Assembly (NCBI RefSeq): GCF_012396585.1
Contig: NZ_JAAXPR010000017.1
Location: 1 to 47,760 of the forward strand
Direction of reading: 5' to 3'
Source of the DNA: Streptococcus ovuberis
GTDB taxonomy: Bacteria; Bacillota; Bacilli; Lactobacillales; Streptococcaceae
Length of the DNA: 47,760 bases
Made by a program: the position numbers and the translations under genes. Below the pieces are notes generated by a model. It had not been told where the DNA came from. It worked only from the letters and a program-made list of their open reading frames with translations, and ran no database searches. Shown here one piece after another: positions 16,467-27,186 of the stretch. How positions within the stretch are numbered: the first letter of the stretch is position 1; each line of letters begins with the position of its first letter.

Positions 16467-16955
16467 ATGATAAAGATTTTTGGCAAGGTGCGTTATCATT
16501 GGCAACCGGATTTAGCTTGGTCCATTAGCTATTGGTCTTTAGTATTGATGCCTTTTTTGCTTTATCTGATTCTACTCTATGAACGGTCTAGGATTCCTAT
16601 TGCAATGCTAGTGATTCTAGTCTTAGCTTTTGTTTTCGTTGTTTTAGGTCTGCAGCGCTATTTCGTCATTGAACCCGACGGTCATTTGAAGATTACTTCT
16701 GCTAATCCTCTGGAATCTTGTCGCATTGCTATTGCAAGTATCACTAAAATTGAGGTCACTTACAGTTCAATAACACTTTTTTCAGAAAAATACCCAACTG
16801 GTCGTGTTTTTTATATGCGTAAATGGCCTAAAAAATATTTTATCAACGCTTTAGCCTTGGTAGAAGATTTCCAAGGAGAGGTGGTCTTGACGGATCATTT
16901 GATCAAAATGGATTACTTTGAGGTATACTATAGCGAGAGAACTAAGCGTTCCTAG
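16467..16955 (+). CDS. ebsA: EbsA family membrane protein
   Basis: The 162-residue product starts MIKIFGKVRYHWQPDLAWSI and has two hydrophobic segments (about 20-40 and 45-62), followed by a soluble domain with RYFVIEPDGHLKITSANP. This matches the EbsA family, named from an enterococcal gene near aggregation-substance expression factors; its role in streptococci is not settled. GGAGGTGG precedes the ATG. It ends tail to tail with the ferredoxin gene, overlapping it by 4 bp. Confidence 0.82.
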   Translation: MIKIFGKVRYHWQPDLAWSISYWSLVLMPFLLYLILLYERSRIPIAMLVILVLAFVFVVLGLQRYFVIEPDGHLKITSANPLESCRIAIASITKIEVTYSSITLFSEKYPTGRVFYMRKWPKKYFINALALVEDFQGEVVLTDHLIKMDYFEVYYSERTKRS

Positions 16956-17146
16956 TCAATGACTAAGGCCTTGGTAGGACATTCTTTAACGGCGGTTAGG
17001 ACAGCTTGATCGTCAGCAAACGTCTGAGATTGTTCGTCCGTTTCACTGAAACGCACGATGCCTTCGTCATCGTAATCAAAGACAGGTGAATAAGTTTGGC
17101 AGAGTCCACAAGCAATACAACGTTCAGGGATAATATTAACTTTCAT
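16952..17146 (-). CDS. fer: Ferredoxin, single 4Fe-4S cluster
   Basis: A 64-residue ferredoxin. CIACGLC gives three ligands of CxxCxxC and KECPTKAL supplies the fourth Cys, with the Pro typical of the last ligand. The middle is acidic (FDYDDEGIVRF). It carries single electrons to unknown partners. The gene is on the opposite strand to ebsA and the LysM gene, the usual arrangement in streptococci. Confidence 0.9.
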   Translation of the reverse strand: MKVNIIPERCIACGLCQTYSPVFDYDDEGIVRFSETDEQSQTFADDQAVLTAVKECPTKALVID

Positions 17147-17190
17147 AAGACTATTTTAATACGAGTTACGAGATATTACAAGGAGAAGAG

Positions 17191-17649
17191 ATGGCAAGTA
17201 AAAAGCCTTGGGAGAGAAAATTATTTGATGGTGCAGGTAAACGTTCGAGCAGAAACCGCGCTAAGGATAGAACTGGTTTAATTTTTTCCATATTAGCGAT
17301 AGCATTCGCTATTATTGTAACCTTCATCATTGGTTTTTCTATTTATCTATCAATCGGTGGGAGTAAGAGTGAACAGGCTAAGGAAGCCTTTTACCAAGCT
17401 GGAGCACCAGCCAGTGCACCAGCAGCAGAAGAAGCAACACCACCACCAGCAGAAGAGATCCCTGCTGAGTCAACTGAGCCTTCATCGTCCTCAACGGGTG
17501 CCACACTTGAAGTGTTGCCTGGTGAAGGTGCTGGTCAGATTGCAGCGCGTGCGGGCATTACCATTGAACGCCTATATGAATTGAATCCAGAGCATTTACA
17601 GACAGGTGCTTGGTATGCTAATCCAGGCGATATTGTGAGGATTGACTAG
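17191..17649 (+). CDS. Membrane-anchored LysM protein
   Basis: A 152-residue protein. Residues 1-29 are basic and cytoplasmic, one membrane segment spans about 30-55, an Ala/Pro/Glu-rich linker covers about 65-105, and a LysM-like domain fills the end ([27 protein letters not shown] ... [10 protein letters not shown]). It should sit in the membrane and bind peptidoglycan outside. GGAGAAG precedes the ATG. It is co-transcribed with cmk, which starts 8 nt after its stop. Confidence 0.87.
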   Translation: MASKKPWERKLFDGAGKRSSRNRAKDRTGLIFSILAIAFAIIVTFIIGFSIYLSIGGSKSEQAKEAFYQAGAPASAPAAEEATPPPAEEIPAESTEPSSSSTGATLEVLPGEGAGQIAARAGITIERLYELNPEHLQTGAWYANPGDIVRID

Positions 17650-17657
17650 GAGAAATG

Positions 17658-18350
17658 ATGAGAAAAATTCAAATTGCCATCGATGGCCCTGCTTCGAGTG
17701 GCAAATCGACAGTTGCTAAATTAGTCGCAAAAGAATTGGGCTACACTTATTTAGATACAGGAGCCATGTATCGTTGTGTGACGTTATTAGCTTTGGAAAA
17801 TAACTGGTCAGATAACGACCTTGCCCTGATTTTAGAAGGCATTGATCGACATAAGATTCGCTTTGAAACAAGTGAGGATGGCGGCCAGCTGGTTTTCCTA
17901 GAAGATCGCGATGTGACCCACCGTATCCGTGAAAATGATGTGACCAATAATGTCTCTTGGGTATCGGCTTTTGCTGAAGTTCGTCAAAAGTTAGTGGAAC
18001 AACAGCAAGAAATTGCTGCTGAAGGGGGTATCATCATGGATGGCCGTGACATTGGAACAGTAGTTCTGCCTAATGCAGAATTAAAGATTTTCCTAGTCGC
18101 CTCTGTTGAGGAGCGAGCAGATCGGCGTTACAAGGAAAATATGGCCAAAGGCATTCCTGTAGATTTAGAAACACTCAAGCAAGAGATCGCAGATAGGGAT
18201 TATAAAGATAGTACACGAGAGGCTTCCCCGCTAAAGGCTGCTGAAGATGCGGTTGTTTTCGACACGACAGGAGTAGCTATTTCGGGTGTCGTAGAATTTA
18301 TTTCAGAAAAAGTGTCAGAAATCCTTGACAATGGACATTGCCTGTGTTAA
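17658..18350 (+). CDS. cmk: Cytidylate kinase
   Basis: A 230-residue kinase that phosphorylates CMP and dCMP. The P-loop GPASSGKST is at the N-terminus, followed by LDTGAMYR and [11 protein letters not shown]. Of the two adjacent ATGs I chose 17658, because AGGAGA (17648-17653) is only one base from the first. The stop codon at 18348-18350 is part of the -10 element of the downstream infC promoter. Confidence 0.95.
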   Translation: MRKIQIAIDGPASSGKSTVAKLVAKELGYTYLDTGAMYRCVTLLALENNWSDNDLALILEGIDRHKIRFETSEDGGQLVFLEDRDVTHRIRENDVTNNVSWVSAFAEVRQKLVEQQQEIAAEGGIIMDGRDIGTVVLPNAELKIFLVASVEERADRRYKENMAKGIPVDLETLKQEIADRDYKDSTREASPLKAAEDAVVFDTTGVAISGVVEFISEKVSEILDNGHCLC

Positions 18351-18353
18351 AAT
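18325..18353 (+). promoter_or_regulatory. Promoter of infC-rpmI-rplT inside the end of cmk
   Basis: TTGACA (18325-18330) and TAAAAT (18348-18353) are 17 bp apart, with a TG extension at 18345-18346. This consensus promoter overlaps the cmk stop codon. The start point should be near 18360. Confidence 0.8.
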
Positions 18354-18359
18354 AACATG

Positions 18360-18510
18360 TAATGAGAAAAGCAGAAGTGAGAGCTTCTCGCCTTGCGACT
18401 AACGTTGTCTGGCTCTACATGTTAAGTTTCCTATGGGAATATTATGTAGAACGGGCTTGTGTTAGCAAGTTCGTTTTTGGTTTTCTCAAAAAAATAAAGA
18501 GGTGACAACC
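18360..18510 (+). ncRNA. L20/IF3-type leader with attenuator
   Basis: The long leader before infC folds into several hairpins. The last is AACGGGCTTG (18450-18459) with CAAGTTCGTT (18466-18475), two G-U pairs, followed by TTTT, so it can act as an attenuator. In Firmicutes the infC-rpmI-rplT leader is repressed by L20 binding, and position and form fit. A perfect 9-bp long-range match (18353-18361 with 18416-18424) starts at or before the expected start point, so it could form fully only in readthrough from cmk. Confidence 0.65.
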
Positions 18511-19029
18511 ATAGCAAAGCAAGACTTATTCATCAATGATGAAATCCGTGTCCGTGAAGTTCGTCTCATCGGCCTTGAAGGTGAGCAGCTAGGTATTAAA
18601 CCACGTAGCGAAGCACAGGCCATCGCTGATGAAGCTAATGTTGATTTGGTGCTAATTCAGCCCCAAGCTACACCGCCTGTTGCAAAAATTATGGACTATG
18701 GCAAGTTCAAATTTGAGTATCAGAAAAAACAAAAAGAGCAACGTAAAAAACAAAGCGTTGTAACAGTCAAAGAAGTTCGTCTCAGTCCAACTATTGATAA
18801 GGGAGACTTTGACACTAAACTTCGCAATGCTGTTAAATTCCTTGAAAAAGGAAATAAAGTGAAAGTATCGATTCGTTTCAAGGGGCGGATGATTACTCAC
18901 AAAGAAGTTGGTGCCAAGGTTTTGGCTGACTTTGCAGAAGCAACACAGGATGTTGCTATCATCGAGCAAAAGCCAAAAATGGATGGACGTCAAATGTTCA
19001 TGCAACTTGCCCCAGCTGATAAAAAATAA
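18511..19029 (+). CDS. infC: Translation initiation factor IF-3, probable AUA start
   Basis: The protein binds the 30S subunit and enforces correct start-codon choice. The sequence ([20 protein letters not shown], then [20 protein letters not shown] linker, then [14 protein letters not shown]) is a complete IF-3 of about 172 residues. No ATG lies at the expected N-terminus. A GTG at 18502 is in frame but forms part of the ribosome binding site AGAGGTGA, so the ATA at 18511, 6 nt behind it, is the best start. IF-3 genes often use rare start codons, because IF-3 itself rejects them and so limits its own synthesis. Confidence 0.93.
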   Translation: MAKQDLFINDEIRVREVRLIGLEGEQLGIKPRSEAQAIADEANVDLVLIQPQATPPVAKIMDYGKFKFEYQKKQKEQRKKQSVVTVKEVRLSPTIDKGDFDTKLRNAVKFLEKGNKVKVSIRFKGRMITHKEVGAKVLADFAEATQDVAIIEQKPKMDGRQMFMQLAPADKK

Positions 19030-19058
19030 AGTCTATTAGACAGAAAAAGGAGAATACC

Positions 19059-19259
19059 ATGCCAAAACAAAAAACTCACCGCGCATCTGCAAAACGTTTT
19101 AAACGTACAGGTTCAGGCGGTCTTAAACGCTTCCGTGCTTATACTTCTCACCGTTTCCACGGTAAGACTAAGAAACAACGTCGTCACCTTCGCAAAGCTT
19201 CTATGGTACATTCTGGTGACTTCTCACGTATCAAAGCAATGTTGACTGGCTTGAAATAA
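19059..19259 (+). CDS. rpmI: 50S ribosomal protein L35
   Basis: A 66-residue, strongly basic protein ([20 protein letters not shown] ... [11 protein letters not shown]) that matches L35 over its full length. AAAGGAG precedes the ATG. It is the middle gene of infC-rpmI-rplT. Confidence 0.97.
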   Translation: MPKQKTHRASAKRFKRTGSGGLKRFRAYTSHRFHGKTKKQRRHLRKASMVHSGDFSRIKAMLTGLK

Positions 19260-19306
19260 GCTAGATCTTGCTAGACTAAATTAAGAATTATTCGGAGGAA
19301 TTATAA

Positions 19307-19666
19307 ATGGCTCGTGTTAAAGGTGGCGTTGTATCACGTAAACGTCGTAAACGTATTTTAAAACTCGCTAAAGGTTACTATGGTGCTAAGCATATCTTGT
19401 TCCGTACTGCTAAAGAGCAGGTAATGAACTCTTACTACTATGCTTACCGCGACCGTCGTCAAAAGAAACGTGACTTCCGCAAATTGTGGATCACTCGTAT
19501 CAATGCGGCAGCTCGTCTTAACGGTTTGTCATACTCTAAATTGATGAACGGCTTGAAAAAAGCTGAAATCGAAGTTAACCGTAAAATGCTTGCTGACTTA
19601 GCTGTTAATGATGCAGCAGCTTTCACAGCTCTTGCAGATGCTGCCAAAGACGCTTTGGCAAAATAA
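19307..19666 (+). CDS. rplT: 50S ribosomal protein L20
   Basis: A 119-residue protein with the L20 signature ([23 protein letters not shown], then the long basic helix [20 protein letters not shown]). It binds 23S rRNA early in assembly and in Firmicutes represses its own operon through the leader. CGGAGGAA precedes the ATG. Confidence 0.97.
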   Translation: MARVKGGVVSRKRRKRILKLAKGYYGAKHILFRTAKEQVMNSYYYAYRDRRQKKRDFRKLWITRINAAARLNGLSYSKLMNGLKKAEIEVNRKMLADLAVNDAAAFTALADAAKDALAK

Positions 19667-19672
19667 TAAAAC

Positions 19673-19699
19673 AATCCCAGCTCATTCGGCTGGGATTTT
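19673..19699 (+). terminator. Intrinsic terminator of the infC operon
   Basis: AATCCCAGC (19673-19681) pairs with GCTGGGATT (19689-19697), followed by T residues. The next 230 bp, to 19929, hold no gene that I can see. Confidence 0.88.
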
Positions 19700-19929
19700 T
19701 GTTATATCATAAGTGAACGCGTCATGCTTATTGTGAATCAGGACCTACTATTTGCTGAATCAGACATAGTAGATACCAGTAGTACAATAAAATCAGTTAT
19801 TTTCAAACATATTCCATCCAATTTTGAGCTAAAAATCCTTACATAGTGTTTGACAAAGACTAGAAAAGAGGCTTTACAAGTGTGATTACTTTTTTTGCCT
19901 GTGAGAAACTGGGGCAGTATTTGACATCA

Positions 19930-19978
19930 AAAACCGCTTAAAATCAAACTGTGAAGTCGTGGTTTTAAGCGGTTTTAT
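19930..19978. terminator. Terminator hairpin facing the thiol protein gene
   Basis: AAAACCGCTTAAAA (19930-19943) pairs perfectly with TTTTAAGCGGTTTT (19963-19976). A and T runs on both sides suit either direction; the minus-strand gene at 20023 reads into it. Confidence 0.78.
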
Positions 19979-20022
19979 GAAATTTCTAGATTTTTGCAAA
20001 TAGTTGTTCGAATGGATGGGGA

Positions 20023-20370
20023 TTAAACGGTCATAAAAGCTTTAATCTCTTCTTCGGTCATGCCTGAATCACAACGAACAGAAACTTTGCCTTGAGTGAT
20101 TTGGACAAAGCCAGGTACTGTTGGAATCTGATATTGCTGGCGAAAGACTGATAATTGAGTCAGTTGATCCGGTTTCTCAGAGTTGATAAAATGAACGGTA
20201 GCTCCTGTTTCAGAAACGACATTAGCCAGTTTGGAAGCGAAACGACGACAGTAAGGGCAGGTTTCGCGACCAATAAAGTAAGTTGCTGTTCCTTGGCTAA
20301 CAATTGTTTTCTCAGCGTGATCAATCGTAACTTCGATTAAGTCTTTAATGTCTGTTTGAAAAGTAGTCAT
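20023..20370 (-). CDS. Thioredoxin-like protein (bacteriocin accessory type)
   Basis: A 115-residue thioredoxin-fold protein with the redox pair Cys38 and Cys41 in ETCPYCRRF and a cis-Pro loop (QIPTVPGF). It resembles the thioredoxin-like proteins annotated as bacteriocin transport accessory proteins. No signal peptide is visible, so it is probably cytoplasmic. There is no bacteriocin gene nearby, and a general thiol role is likely. It follows ldh on the same strand behind a terminator. Confidence 0.82.
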   Translation of the reverse strand: MTTFQTDIKDLIEVTIDHAEKTIVSQGTATYFIGRETCPYCRRFASKLANVVSETGATVHFINSEKPDQLTQLSVFRQQYQIPTVPGFVQITQGKVSVRCDSGMTEEEIKAFMTV

Positions 20371-20445
20371 AACGATTCTCCTTTACTTGATAACTCTAGT
20401 ATGCCATAATTTTAGAAAAAGGACAAAATTTTAGTCTGGGTAATG

Positions 20446-20479
20446 TTAAAACAGCCGAGGGTACCCTCAGCTGTTTTAA
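20446..20479 (-). terminator. Intrinsic terminator of ldh
   Basis: A near-perfect palindrome: TTAAAACAGC and GCTGTTTTAA flank GAGGG and CCCTC. It lies just after the ldh stop and ends in T-rich sequence on the minus strand. Confidence 0.8.
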
Positions 20480-20481
20480 GG

Positions 20482-21480
<999 letters not shown>

Positions 21481-21514
21481 TTAATTTTATTAGGGGAAAA
21501 TCCCTTTGTTATCT

Positions 21515-21543
21515 ATTGTAACATGATTCACTTACTTTGTCAT
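21515..21543 (-). promoter_or_regulatory. Promoter of ldh
   Basis: On the minus strand ATGACA (21543-21538) and TACAAT (21520-21515) are separated by 17 bp, giving a start near 21508 and a leader of about 40 nt. Confidence 0.75.
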
Positions 21544-21555
21544 GTCTTTGAAACA

Positions 21556-21570
21556 ATGAAAACGTTTATA
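21556..21570. promoter_or_regulatory. Catabolite-responsive element (CcpA site) between ldh and gyrA
   Basis: ATGAAAACGTTTATA matches the cre consensus WTGNAANCGNWNNCW except for the last C. Its centre is about 55 bp upstream of the predicted ldh start, a position at which CcpA activates streptococcal ldh. Confidence 0.6.
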
Positions 21571-21606
21571 AAATCAAGGGATTAGCAGGAGTTTTACCAT
21601 AAAATA

Positions 21607-21615
21607 TGGTATAAT
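21607..21615 (+). promoter_or_regulatory. Extended -10 promoter of gyrA
   Basis: TGGTATAAT has a perfect -10 with the TG extension. No good -35 is present at the usual distance. The leader to the gyrA ATG is about 30 nt and includes an AGAAAAGAGAT ribosome binding region. Confidence 0.65.
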
Positions 21616-21650
21616 AAGAGGTAAGTGTAATCTAGAAAAGAGATAATAAG

Positions 21651-24110
21651 ATGCAGGATAAAAATTTAGTTGATGTTAACCTGACCAGTGAGATGAAGAC
21701 GAGCTTTATTGATTATGCTATGTCTGTTATCGTTGCACGTGCTCTCCCGGATGTACGTGATGGGCTGAAGCCCGTTCATCGCCGCATCCTTTATGGAATG
21801 AATGAATTAGGTGTGACACCTGACAAACCGCATAAAAAGTCGGCGCGTATCACAGGTGATGTTATGGGTAAATACCATCCGCATGGGGATAGCTCGATTT
21901 ATGAGGCTATGGTACGGATGGCTCAGTGGTGGAGTTATCGTCACTTGCTAGTGGATGGGCATGGAAATTTTGGTTCCATGGACGGTGACGGAGCCGCTGC
22001 TCAGCGGTATACCGAAGCACGGATGAGCAAGATTGCTCTGGAAATGCTTCGTGATATTAATAAAAATACCGTTGATTTCCAAGATAACTACGATGCCAGC
22101 GAGCGTGAGCCACTAGTTTTACCGGCACGTTTTCCTAACCTTTTGGTCAATGGCGCAACGGGAATTGCGGTTGGTATGGCTACCAATATCCCGCCACACA
22201 ATTTAGGGGAAACGATCGAGGCAGTCAAGCTTCTGATGGACCGTCCTGAGGCATCAACCCGTGAGATTATGGAAGTGCTGCCTGGTCCTGACTTTCCCAC
22301 TGGTGCTCTGGTCATGGGGAAATCCGGTATTCATAGAGCCTATGAGACAGGGAAGGGTTCGATTGTTCTGAGAGCTCGGACAGAGATTGAAGAACTATCT
22401 AACGGCCGTGAGCGGATTGTTGTGACAGAATTTCCTTATATGGTCAATAAGACCAAAGTTCATGAGCATATTGTGCGTTTGGCTCAGGAGAAGCGGATTG
22501 ATGGCATCACCGCTGTGCGGGATGAATCCAGCCGTGAAGGCGTTCGGTTTGTCGTAGAAGTCCGTCGTGACGCTTCAGCTAATGTCATCCTAAACAATCT
22601 GTTTAAGATGACTAGTTTGCAGACTAACTTCGGCTTTAACATGCTTGCTATTGAAAATGGCGTGCCTAAGATTCTTTCTATTCGTCAGATTCTCAGTGCT
22701 TACATTAGCCATCAAAAGGAAGTCGTGGAGCGCCGTACCCGCTTTGACAAGGAAAAAGCTGAGGCGCGTGCCCATATTTTAGAAGGACTTCTGATTGCCT
22801 TGGATCACATTGATGAAGTGATTCGCATCATCCGAAATTCGGAAACAGATGCGCAGGCACAGGCAGAGTTGATGAGCCGTTTTAGTCTTTCCGAACGCCA
22901 AAGCCAAGCCATTTTGGACATGCGTCTGCGTCGTTTGACTGGTTTGGAGCGCGACAAAATTCAATCGGAATATGATGAGCTATTGGCTTTGATTGCTGAT
23001 TTGGCAGATATCTTGGCTAAACCAGAGCGGATTGTTCAAATCATTAAGGATGAGCTAGACGAGATCAAGCGCAAGTATGACGATGATCGTCGCACTGAAT
23101 TGATGGTCGGAGAAGTCCTGTCTTTGGAAGACGAAGATTTGATTGAAGAGACAGATGTTCTTATCACCCTCTCAAACCGCGGTTATATCAAACGCTTGGC
23201 CCAAGATGAATTTACGGCCCAAAAACGTGGTGGACGAGGCGTTCAAGGAACGGGTGTCAAAGAGGATGATTTTGTGCGTGAGATGGTTTCGACCAGTACG
23301 CATGACCAGCTTTTCTTCTTTACCAATCAAGGACGGGTGTATCGCTTAAAAGGCTATGAGATTCCAGAATATGGTAGGACAGCTAAAGGACTGCCAGTTG
23401 TTAATCTCCTGAAACTTGATGAAGACGAGAGCATCCAGACCATGATTAATGTCAAGGCGGAAGATATGTCAGATGCCTACCTTTTCTTTACGACACGTCA
23501 AGGTCTGGTTAAACGGACGAGTGTCTCTGAATTTAGCAATATTCGTCAAAATGGTCTCAGAGCGCTGAATCTGAAGGAAGATGATGAGTTGATCAATGTC
23601 TTCTTGACAACAGATAAGAGTGATGTGATTATCGGTACGAAATTGGGTTACTCTGTTCGTTTCAAGGCAGCAGATGTCCGCAATATGGGACGTACCGCAA
23701 CGGGTGTTCGCGGCGTTAAACTGCGCTCAGGGGACATCGTTGTTGGAGCAACGACAGTGACTGACTCTCAAGAAGTCTTGATTTTGACGGAGAAAGGTTA
23801 CGGTAAGCGAACACTAGCTAGCGAGTACCCAACCAAAGGGCGTGGTGGTCTAGGGATTAAAACAGCCAATATTACCGATAAAAATGGTGCTTTAGCCGGA
23901 CTTTTGACCGTAGACGGAACTGAAGACATTATGGTTATTACCGATACAGGCGTCATTATCCGGACCAATGTGGCCAATATTTCACAAACTGGCAGAGCTA
24001 CTCAAGGGGTTAAAGTCATGCGCTTAGATTCTGAAGCGAAAATTATGACCTTTGCCTTGGTAGAAGTGGCTGAAGAAGAGTCTGTAGAGGAAGTAAGGTC
24101 GGAAGAATAG
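21651..24110 (+). CDS. gyrA: DNA gyrase subunit A
   Basis: An 819-residue type II topoisomerase subunit that cuts and rejoins DNA through Tyr120 ([11 protein letters not shown]). The quinolone-determining region reads [11 protein letters not shown], with Ser81 and Glu85 both wild type. The C-terminal domain has the repeated blades with [15 protein letters not shown] and GYGKRT, and [10 protein letters not shown] matches the GyrA box that separates gyrase from ParC. It is followed 10 nt later by srtA, a conserved streptococcal order. Confidence 0.97.
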   Translation: MQDKNLVDVNLTSEMKTSFIDYAMSVIVARALPDVRDGLKPVHRRILYGMNELGVTPDKPHKKSARITGDVMGKYHPHGDSSIYEAMVRMAQWWSYRHLLVDGHGNFGSMDGDGAAAQRYTEARMSKIALEMLRDINKNTVDFQDNYDASEREPLVLPARFPNLLVNGATGIAVGMATNIPPHNLGETIEAVKLLMDRPEASTREIMEVLPGPDFPTGALVMGKSGIHRAYETGKGSIVLRARTEIEELSNGRERIVVTEFPYMVNKTKVHEHIVRLAQEKRIDGITAVRDESSREGVRFVVEVRRDASANVILNNLFKMTSLQTNFGFNMLAIENGVPKILSIRQILSAYISHQKEVVERRTRFDKEKAEARAHILEGLLIALDHIDEVIRIIRNSETDAQAQAELMSRFSLSERQSQAILDMRLRRLTGLERDKIQSEYDELLALIADLADILAKPERIVQIIKDELDEIKRKYDDDRRTELMVGEVLSLEDEDLIEETDVLITLSNRGYIKRLAQDEFTAQKRGGRGVQGTGVKEDDFVREMVSTSTHDQLFFFTNQGRVYRLKGYEIPEYGRTAKGLPVVNLLKLDEDESIQTMINVKAEDMSDAYLFFTTRQGLVKRTSVSEFSNIRQNGLRALNLKEDDELINVFLTTDKSDVIIGTKLGYSVRFKAADVRNMGRTATGVRGVKLRSGDIVVGATTVTDSQEVLILTEKGYGKRTLASEYPTKGRGGLGIKTANITDKNGALAGLLTVDGTEDIMVITDTGVIIRTNVANISQTGRATQGVKVMRLDSEAKIMTFALVEVAEEESVEEVRSEE

Positions 24111-24120
24111 GGAGAAAAAT

Positions 24121-24870
24121 ATGCGTTCAAACCGTTTAAAGAAAAAGAAAAAAAGCTGGAAAAATAGGCTTTATAGTCTGTTAACATTTCTATTACTCCT
24201 TGTTTCATTAGCCTTGATTTTTAATACGCCAATCCGAAATACTATCATCGCTTGGCGGACTAATCAATATCAGGTGGAAAAAGTAACAGCAGAGCAAATT
24301 GAGACTAATAAAAAGGTTGAGACCACTTTCTCTTTTGAGGAGGTAGAGTCTCTCTCTACGGAGTCTGTTTTGGCTAACCAATGGGCTGCCCAGCAATTAC
24401 CGGTTATCGGAGGTATTGCTATCCCAGAACTTGAGATGAACCTCCCTATTTTTAAGGGACTTAGCAATGAAGTGCTCCACTATGGGGCAGGTACCATGAA
24501 AGAAGACCAAGTGATGGGACAAGGTAACTACGCTTTGGCCAGTCACCATGTGTTTGGGATTACAGGCGGAAGCAAGATGCTGTTTTCCCCTTTGGAAAAT
24601 GGCAAACCAGGCATGAAAATTTATGTAACCGATAAGACGACTGTTTATACCTATGTTCTAACAACTGTTGAAACAGTGACGCCGGACCGCGTAGATGTTG
24701 TTGACGATGTACCAGGTGTAACAGAAATTACCCTAGTCACCTGTGAGGATGCTGGCGCAGAGTTTCGGACGATTGTTAAGGGAACGCTTGAAAGCTCTCA
24801 GCCGTTTGAACAAGCTGACCAGACAATTCTTGATGCCTTTAGTAAATCCTATAATCAAATTCAGCTATAA
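24121..24870 (+). CDS. srtA: Class A sortase
   Basis: A 249-residue transpeptidase that cleaves LPXTG proteins and links them to the cell wall. A basic N-terminus precedes one membrane anchor (about 17-35). The catalytic residues are His142 (ASHHVFG), Cys208 (TLVTCED) and Arg216. GGGAGAAAA precedes the ATG. It is the housekeeping sortase and would anchor the LPHTG surface protein at the end of this window. Confidence 0.96.
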   Translation: MRSNRLKKKKKSWKNRLYSLLTFLLLLVSLALIFNTPIRNTIIAWRTNQYQVEKVTAEQIETNKKVETTFSFEEVESLSTESVLANQWAAQQLPVIGGIAIPELEMNLPIFKGLSNEVLHYGAGTMKEDQVMGQGNYALASHHVFGITGGSKMLFSPLENGKPGMKIYVTDKTTVYTYVLTTVETVTPDRVDVVDDVPGVTEITLVTCEDAGAEFRTIVKGTLESSQPFEQADQTILDAFSKSYNQIQL

Positions 24871-24873
24871 ACG

Positions 24874-24919
24874 AAAGCTCAAACCCAACTTCCCTAAGGA
24901 TTTGGATTTGAGCTTTTTT
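24874..24919 (+). terminator. Intrinsic terminator of gyrA-srtA
   Basis: AAAGCTCAAA and CCAA (from 24874) pair with TTGG and TTTGAGCTTT, ending in TTTTTT. One unpaired base lies within each arm. Confidence 0.8.
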
Positions 24920-25000
24920 CAATCATCAGGTCTATGTAATAGGAGAATTTCAAGTTAATTTTCGTCTACCTTACGAATTAAAAAGAGTAGGAGGAATATC

Positions 25001-25681
25001 ATGTACAGTATTTCGTTTGATACAGAATCGTTACTGCCAAGGGAGCGTTTGTTAGAATATGGCGCTGAGCAATTGAGTCACCAAGAACTTTTGGCCATTT
25101 TATTAAGGACAGGAACCAAAGGTAACTCGGTTTTTCATCTCGCTAACAACCTATTAAGGAGCATTGGCAGTTTGACAGAATTACGTCATCTGTCTGTTCA
25201 GGAATTGCAAACGTTGACCGGTATCGGAAAGGTGAAGGCGATTGAAATAAAGGCTATGATTGAACTAGGGAAACGGATTAATCAGGCAGAGTATCGGCAG
25301 ATGGAACAGGTCCTGAGCAGTGAAAAACTAGCTAAAAAGATGATGACAGAGCTTTGTGACAAAAAACAAGAGCACCTGATTGCTATTTATCTGGATACGC
25401 AAAACCAAATCATCAAGCAGGAAACGATTTTTATAGGATCAGTGATGCGTTCCATCGCTGAACCAAGAGAAATCCTCCACTATGCTATCAAGTATATGGC
25501 AACTTCCATCATTGTGGTTCACAATCATCCTTCAGGTAAGGCTAAGCCTAGTCGCAATGACGATCATTTTACCAAAAATATCAAAAAAGCCAGCGAACTG
25601 CTGGGGCTTGTTTTGTTGGATCATTTGATCATTGGAGCCAATAATTATTATTCCTATCGGGAGGAAACGGACCTGCTTTAG
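25001..25681 (+). CDS. radC: RadC family protein (JAB/MPN domain)
   Basis: A 226-residue protein. An N-terminal helix-hairpin-helix-like region ([22 protein letters not shown]) is followed by a JAMM metal site, [16 protein letters not shown]. Despite its name, a role in DNA repair is not established; related proteins are linked to mobile DNA and to transformation. AGGAGGAATATC precedes the ATG. It overlaps the convergent amidotransferase gene by 4 bp. Confidence 0.92.
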   Translation: MYSISFDTESLLPRERLLEYGAEQLSHQELLAILLRTGTKGNSVFHLANNLLRSIGSLTELRHLSVQELQTLTGIGKVKAIEIKAMIELGKRINQAEYRQMEQVLSSEKLAKKMMTELCDKKQEHLIAIYLDTQNQIIKQETIFIGSVMRSIAEPREILHYAIKYMATSIIVVHNHPSGKAKPSRNDDHFTKNIKKASELLGLVLLDHLIIGANNYYSYREETDLL

Positions 25682-26370
25682 AGCTGGTTGACGATATAGT
25701 CAAAGAGTTTGAGATCTTCCTCGCGGTGATCGATCATAAATTCAGGGTGCCATTGAACGCCTAAATAGGGGTAGCCATCCTTAGACTGGACAGCTTCAAT
25801 GATATCGTCTTTATCAGAGTAGCCAATCACTTCTAGATTAGGAGCTAGGTCCTTAATGGCTTGACGGTGGAAGGAGTTGATAGCCGGTTTAGGACCAAAA
25901 ATCTTTCCCAAAATACTTTCTGTCTCCAAGGAAATATTGTGGGTGGGGTGCATAGCTGACAAATCCTGCCAATGTTCCTTGATTTCTTGATGAAGGGTAC
26001 CGCCCATGGCGACGTTAAAGAGTTGTGTGCCACGACAGACGGAAAAAATAGGTTTGCGTCGCTTGACCATCTCTCGGATGAGCGCTAACTCAAATTCATC
26101 ACGAGCAAGACTGTAATCATCGCTCACAATCATTTTTTCTTCTCCGTAGAAGTGAGGCATCACATTTTGACCGCCAGTCAAAATCAATTTGTCGATCGTA
26201 TCTGCATAGCCAGCAGCCAACTCTGGTTGACCGATAGGCAACACTAAAGGGAGACCGCCAGCCTTTTGGACACCTTCAACATAGCCTTTGGCTACATAGA
26301 CTTGAAAGAAATTGCGGTCTTCTGGATTGTATTCAATATTACTTGTAATCCCGATAATAGGTTGAGGCAT
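25678..26370 (-). CDS. Class I glutamine amidotransferase, peptidase C26 (gamma-glutamyl-GABA hydrolase-like)
   Basis: A 230-residue protein with a nucleophile elbow [16 protein letters not shown] (catalytic Cys) and a downstream LGVQWHPEF that supplies the His and Glu. These fit the PuuD/peptidase C26 group, which hydrolyses gamma-glutamyl bonds. The natural substrate is unknown. It is co-directional with rex, 10 nt behind it. Confidence 0.88.
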   Translation of the reverse strand: MPQPIIGITSNIEYNPEDRNFFQVYVAKGYVEGVQKAGGLPLVLPIGQPELAAGYADTIDKLILTGGQNVMPHFYGEEKMIVSDDYSLARDEFELALIREMVKRRKPIFSVCRGTQLFNVAMGGTLHQEIKEHWQDLSAMHPTHNISLETESILGKIFGPKPAINSFHRQAIKDLAPNLEVIGYSDKDDIIEAVQSKDGYPYLGVQWHPEFMIDHREEDLKLFDYIVNQL

Positions 26371-26380
26371 ATCTTATTCC

Positions 26381-27022
26381 TTAATTTTCTCGCATAAAAT
26401 AAAGTAGGGTTTGAAGTTCACTGGTCAAGTCAACATACTGAACAACCACGTCTTTGGGAACAGAAAGATTCACTGGTGAGAAAGAGAGAATTCCCTTAAT
26501 ACCAGCTTCAACCAATTGGTCAGCAACTTCTTGAGCCTTAACGCTAGGAACAGATAAGATAGCTGTTTGTGCTTTCACTTCATCAACTTTTTCTGCTAAT
26601 TGGGAAATGGGCAAGATCGGTATACCATCTTCAGATACGGTTCCTACAAGGGGATGCTGGTCAATGTCGAAAGCCAGTACAATTTTCATCTTGTTACGCT
26701 CGTGGAATCGGTAGTTGAGAAGAGCTCGGCCCATGTTACCAATTCCGACCAAAACGACATTGGTAATCGAATTATCATTGAGAATGTCTGCAAAGAAATT
26801 CATTAATTTTTTGACATCGTAGCCGAAACCACGTCGACCGAGTTCTCCGAAATAGGAAAAATCCCGTCGAACAGTTGCGGAGTCAATGCCGATAGCATCT
26901 GCAATTTGTTTTGACGATGCTTTTTCAATTTGTTCTGCATTAAATCGTTTAAAAATTCGATAGTAAAGGGATAGGCGCTTAGCAGTAGCGCGAGGGATTG
27001 TTTGATCTTTTTCCAGTTTCAT
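26381..27022 (-). CDS. rex: Redox-sensing transcriptional repressor Rex
   Basis: A 213-residue NADH-sensing repressor. The winged helix is in residues 1-75 ([23 protein letters not shown]), followed by a Rossmann domain with [11 protein letters not shown] and a C-terminal swapped helix. It controls fermentation genes by the NADH/NAD+ ratio. A TTGTGAAAAAT half-site (about 27067-27077) upstream resembles part of a Rex box, so self-control is possible, but only one half is clear. Confidence 0.95.
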   Translation of the reverse strand: MKLEKDQTIPRATAKRLSLYYRIFKRFNAEQIEKASSKQIADAIGIDSATVRRDFSYFGELGRRGFGYDVKKLMNFFADILNDNSITNVVLVGIGNMGRALLNYRFHERNKMKIVLAFDIDQHPLVGTVSEDGIPILPISQLAEKVDEVKAQTAILSVPSVKAQEVADQLVEAGIKGILSFSPVNLSVPKDVVVQYVDLTSELQTLLYFMREN

Positions 27023-27094
27023 TCTAGTCTCTCCTTTAGTCTCTTAGATTCTATTGTAGTTAATGTTTGTGAAAAATGCAATTTTAATAAACTG

Positions 27095-27125
27095 AAAAAG
27101 CTATAAAATTTGCTTATAGCTTTTT
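27095..27125 (-). terminator. Intrinsic terminator of the prs-NifS-DUF1831-DUF4649 string
   Basis: AAAAAGCTATAA (27095-27106) pairs perfectly with TTATAGCTTTTT (27114-27125). It lies behind the DUF4649 gene and before rex, separating the two transcription units. Confidence 0.78.
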
Positions 27126-27186
27126 AAAACGAATGGATACAGAGTTAAATGAAGCTGGGACAGGCTACTGAGAAAGGGGAGTTCAC

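Noticed and set aside
18502..18510. GTG as start codon of infC
   Set aside because: It is part of the AGAGGTGA ribosome binding site; the ATA at 18511 is better placed.
20023..20370. Bacteriocin locus suggested by the accessory-type thioredoxin
   Set aside because: No bacteriocin precursor, immunity or dedicated transporter genes lie nearby.
27066..27083. Rex operator upstream of rex
   Set aside because: Only the TTGTGAA half is clear; the second half does not match well enough to list as a site.
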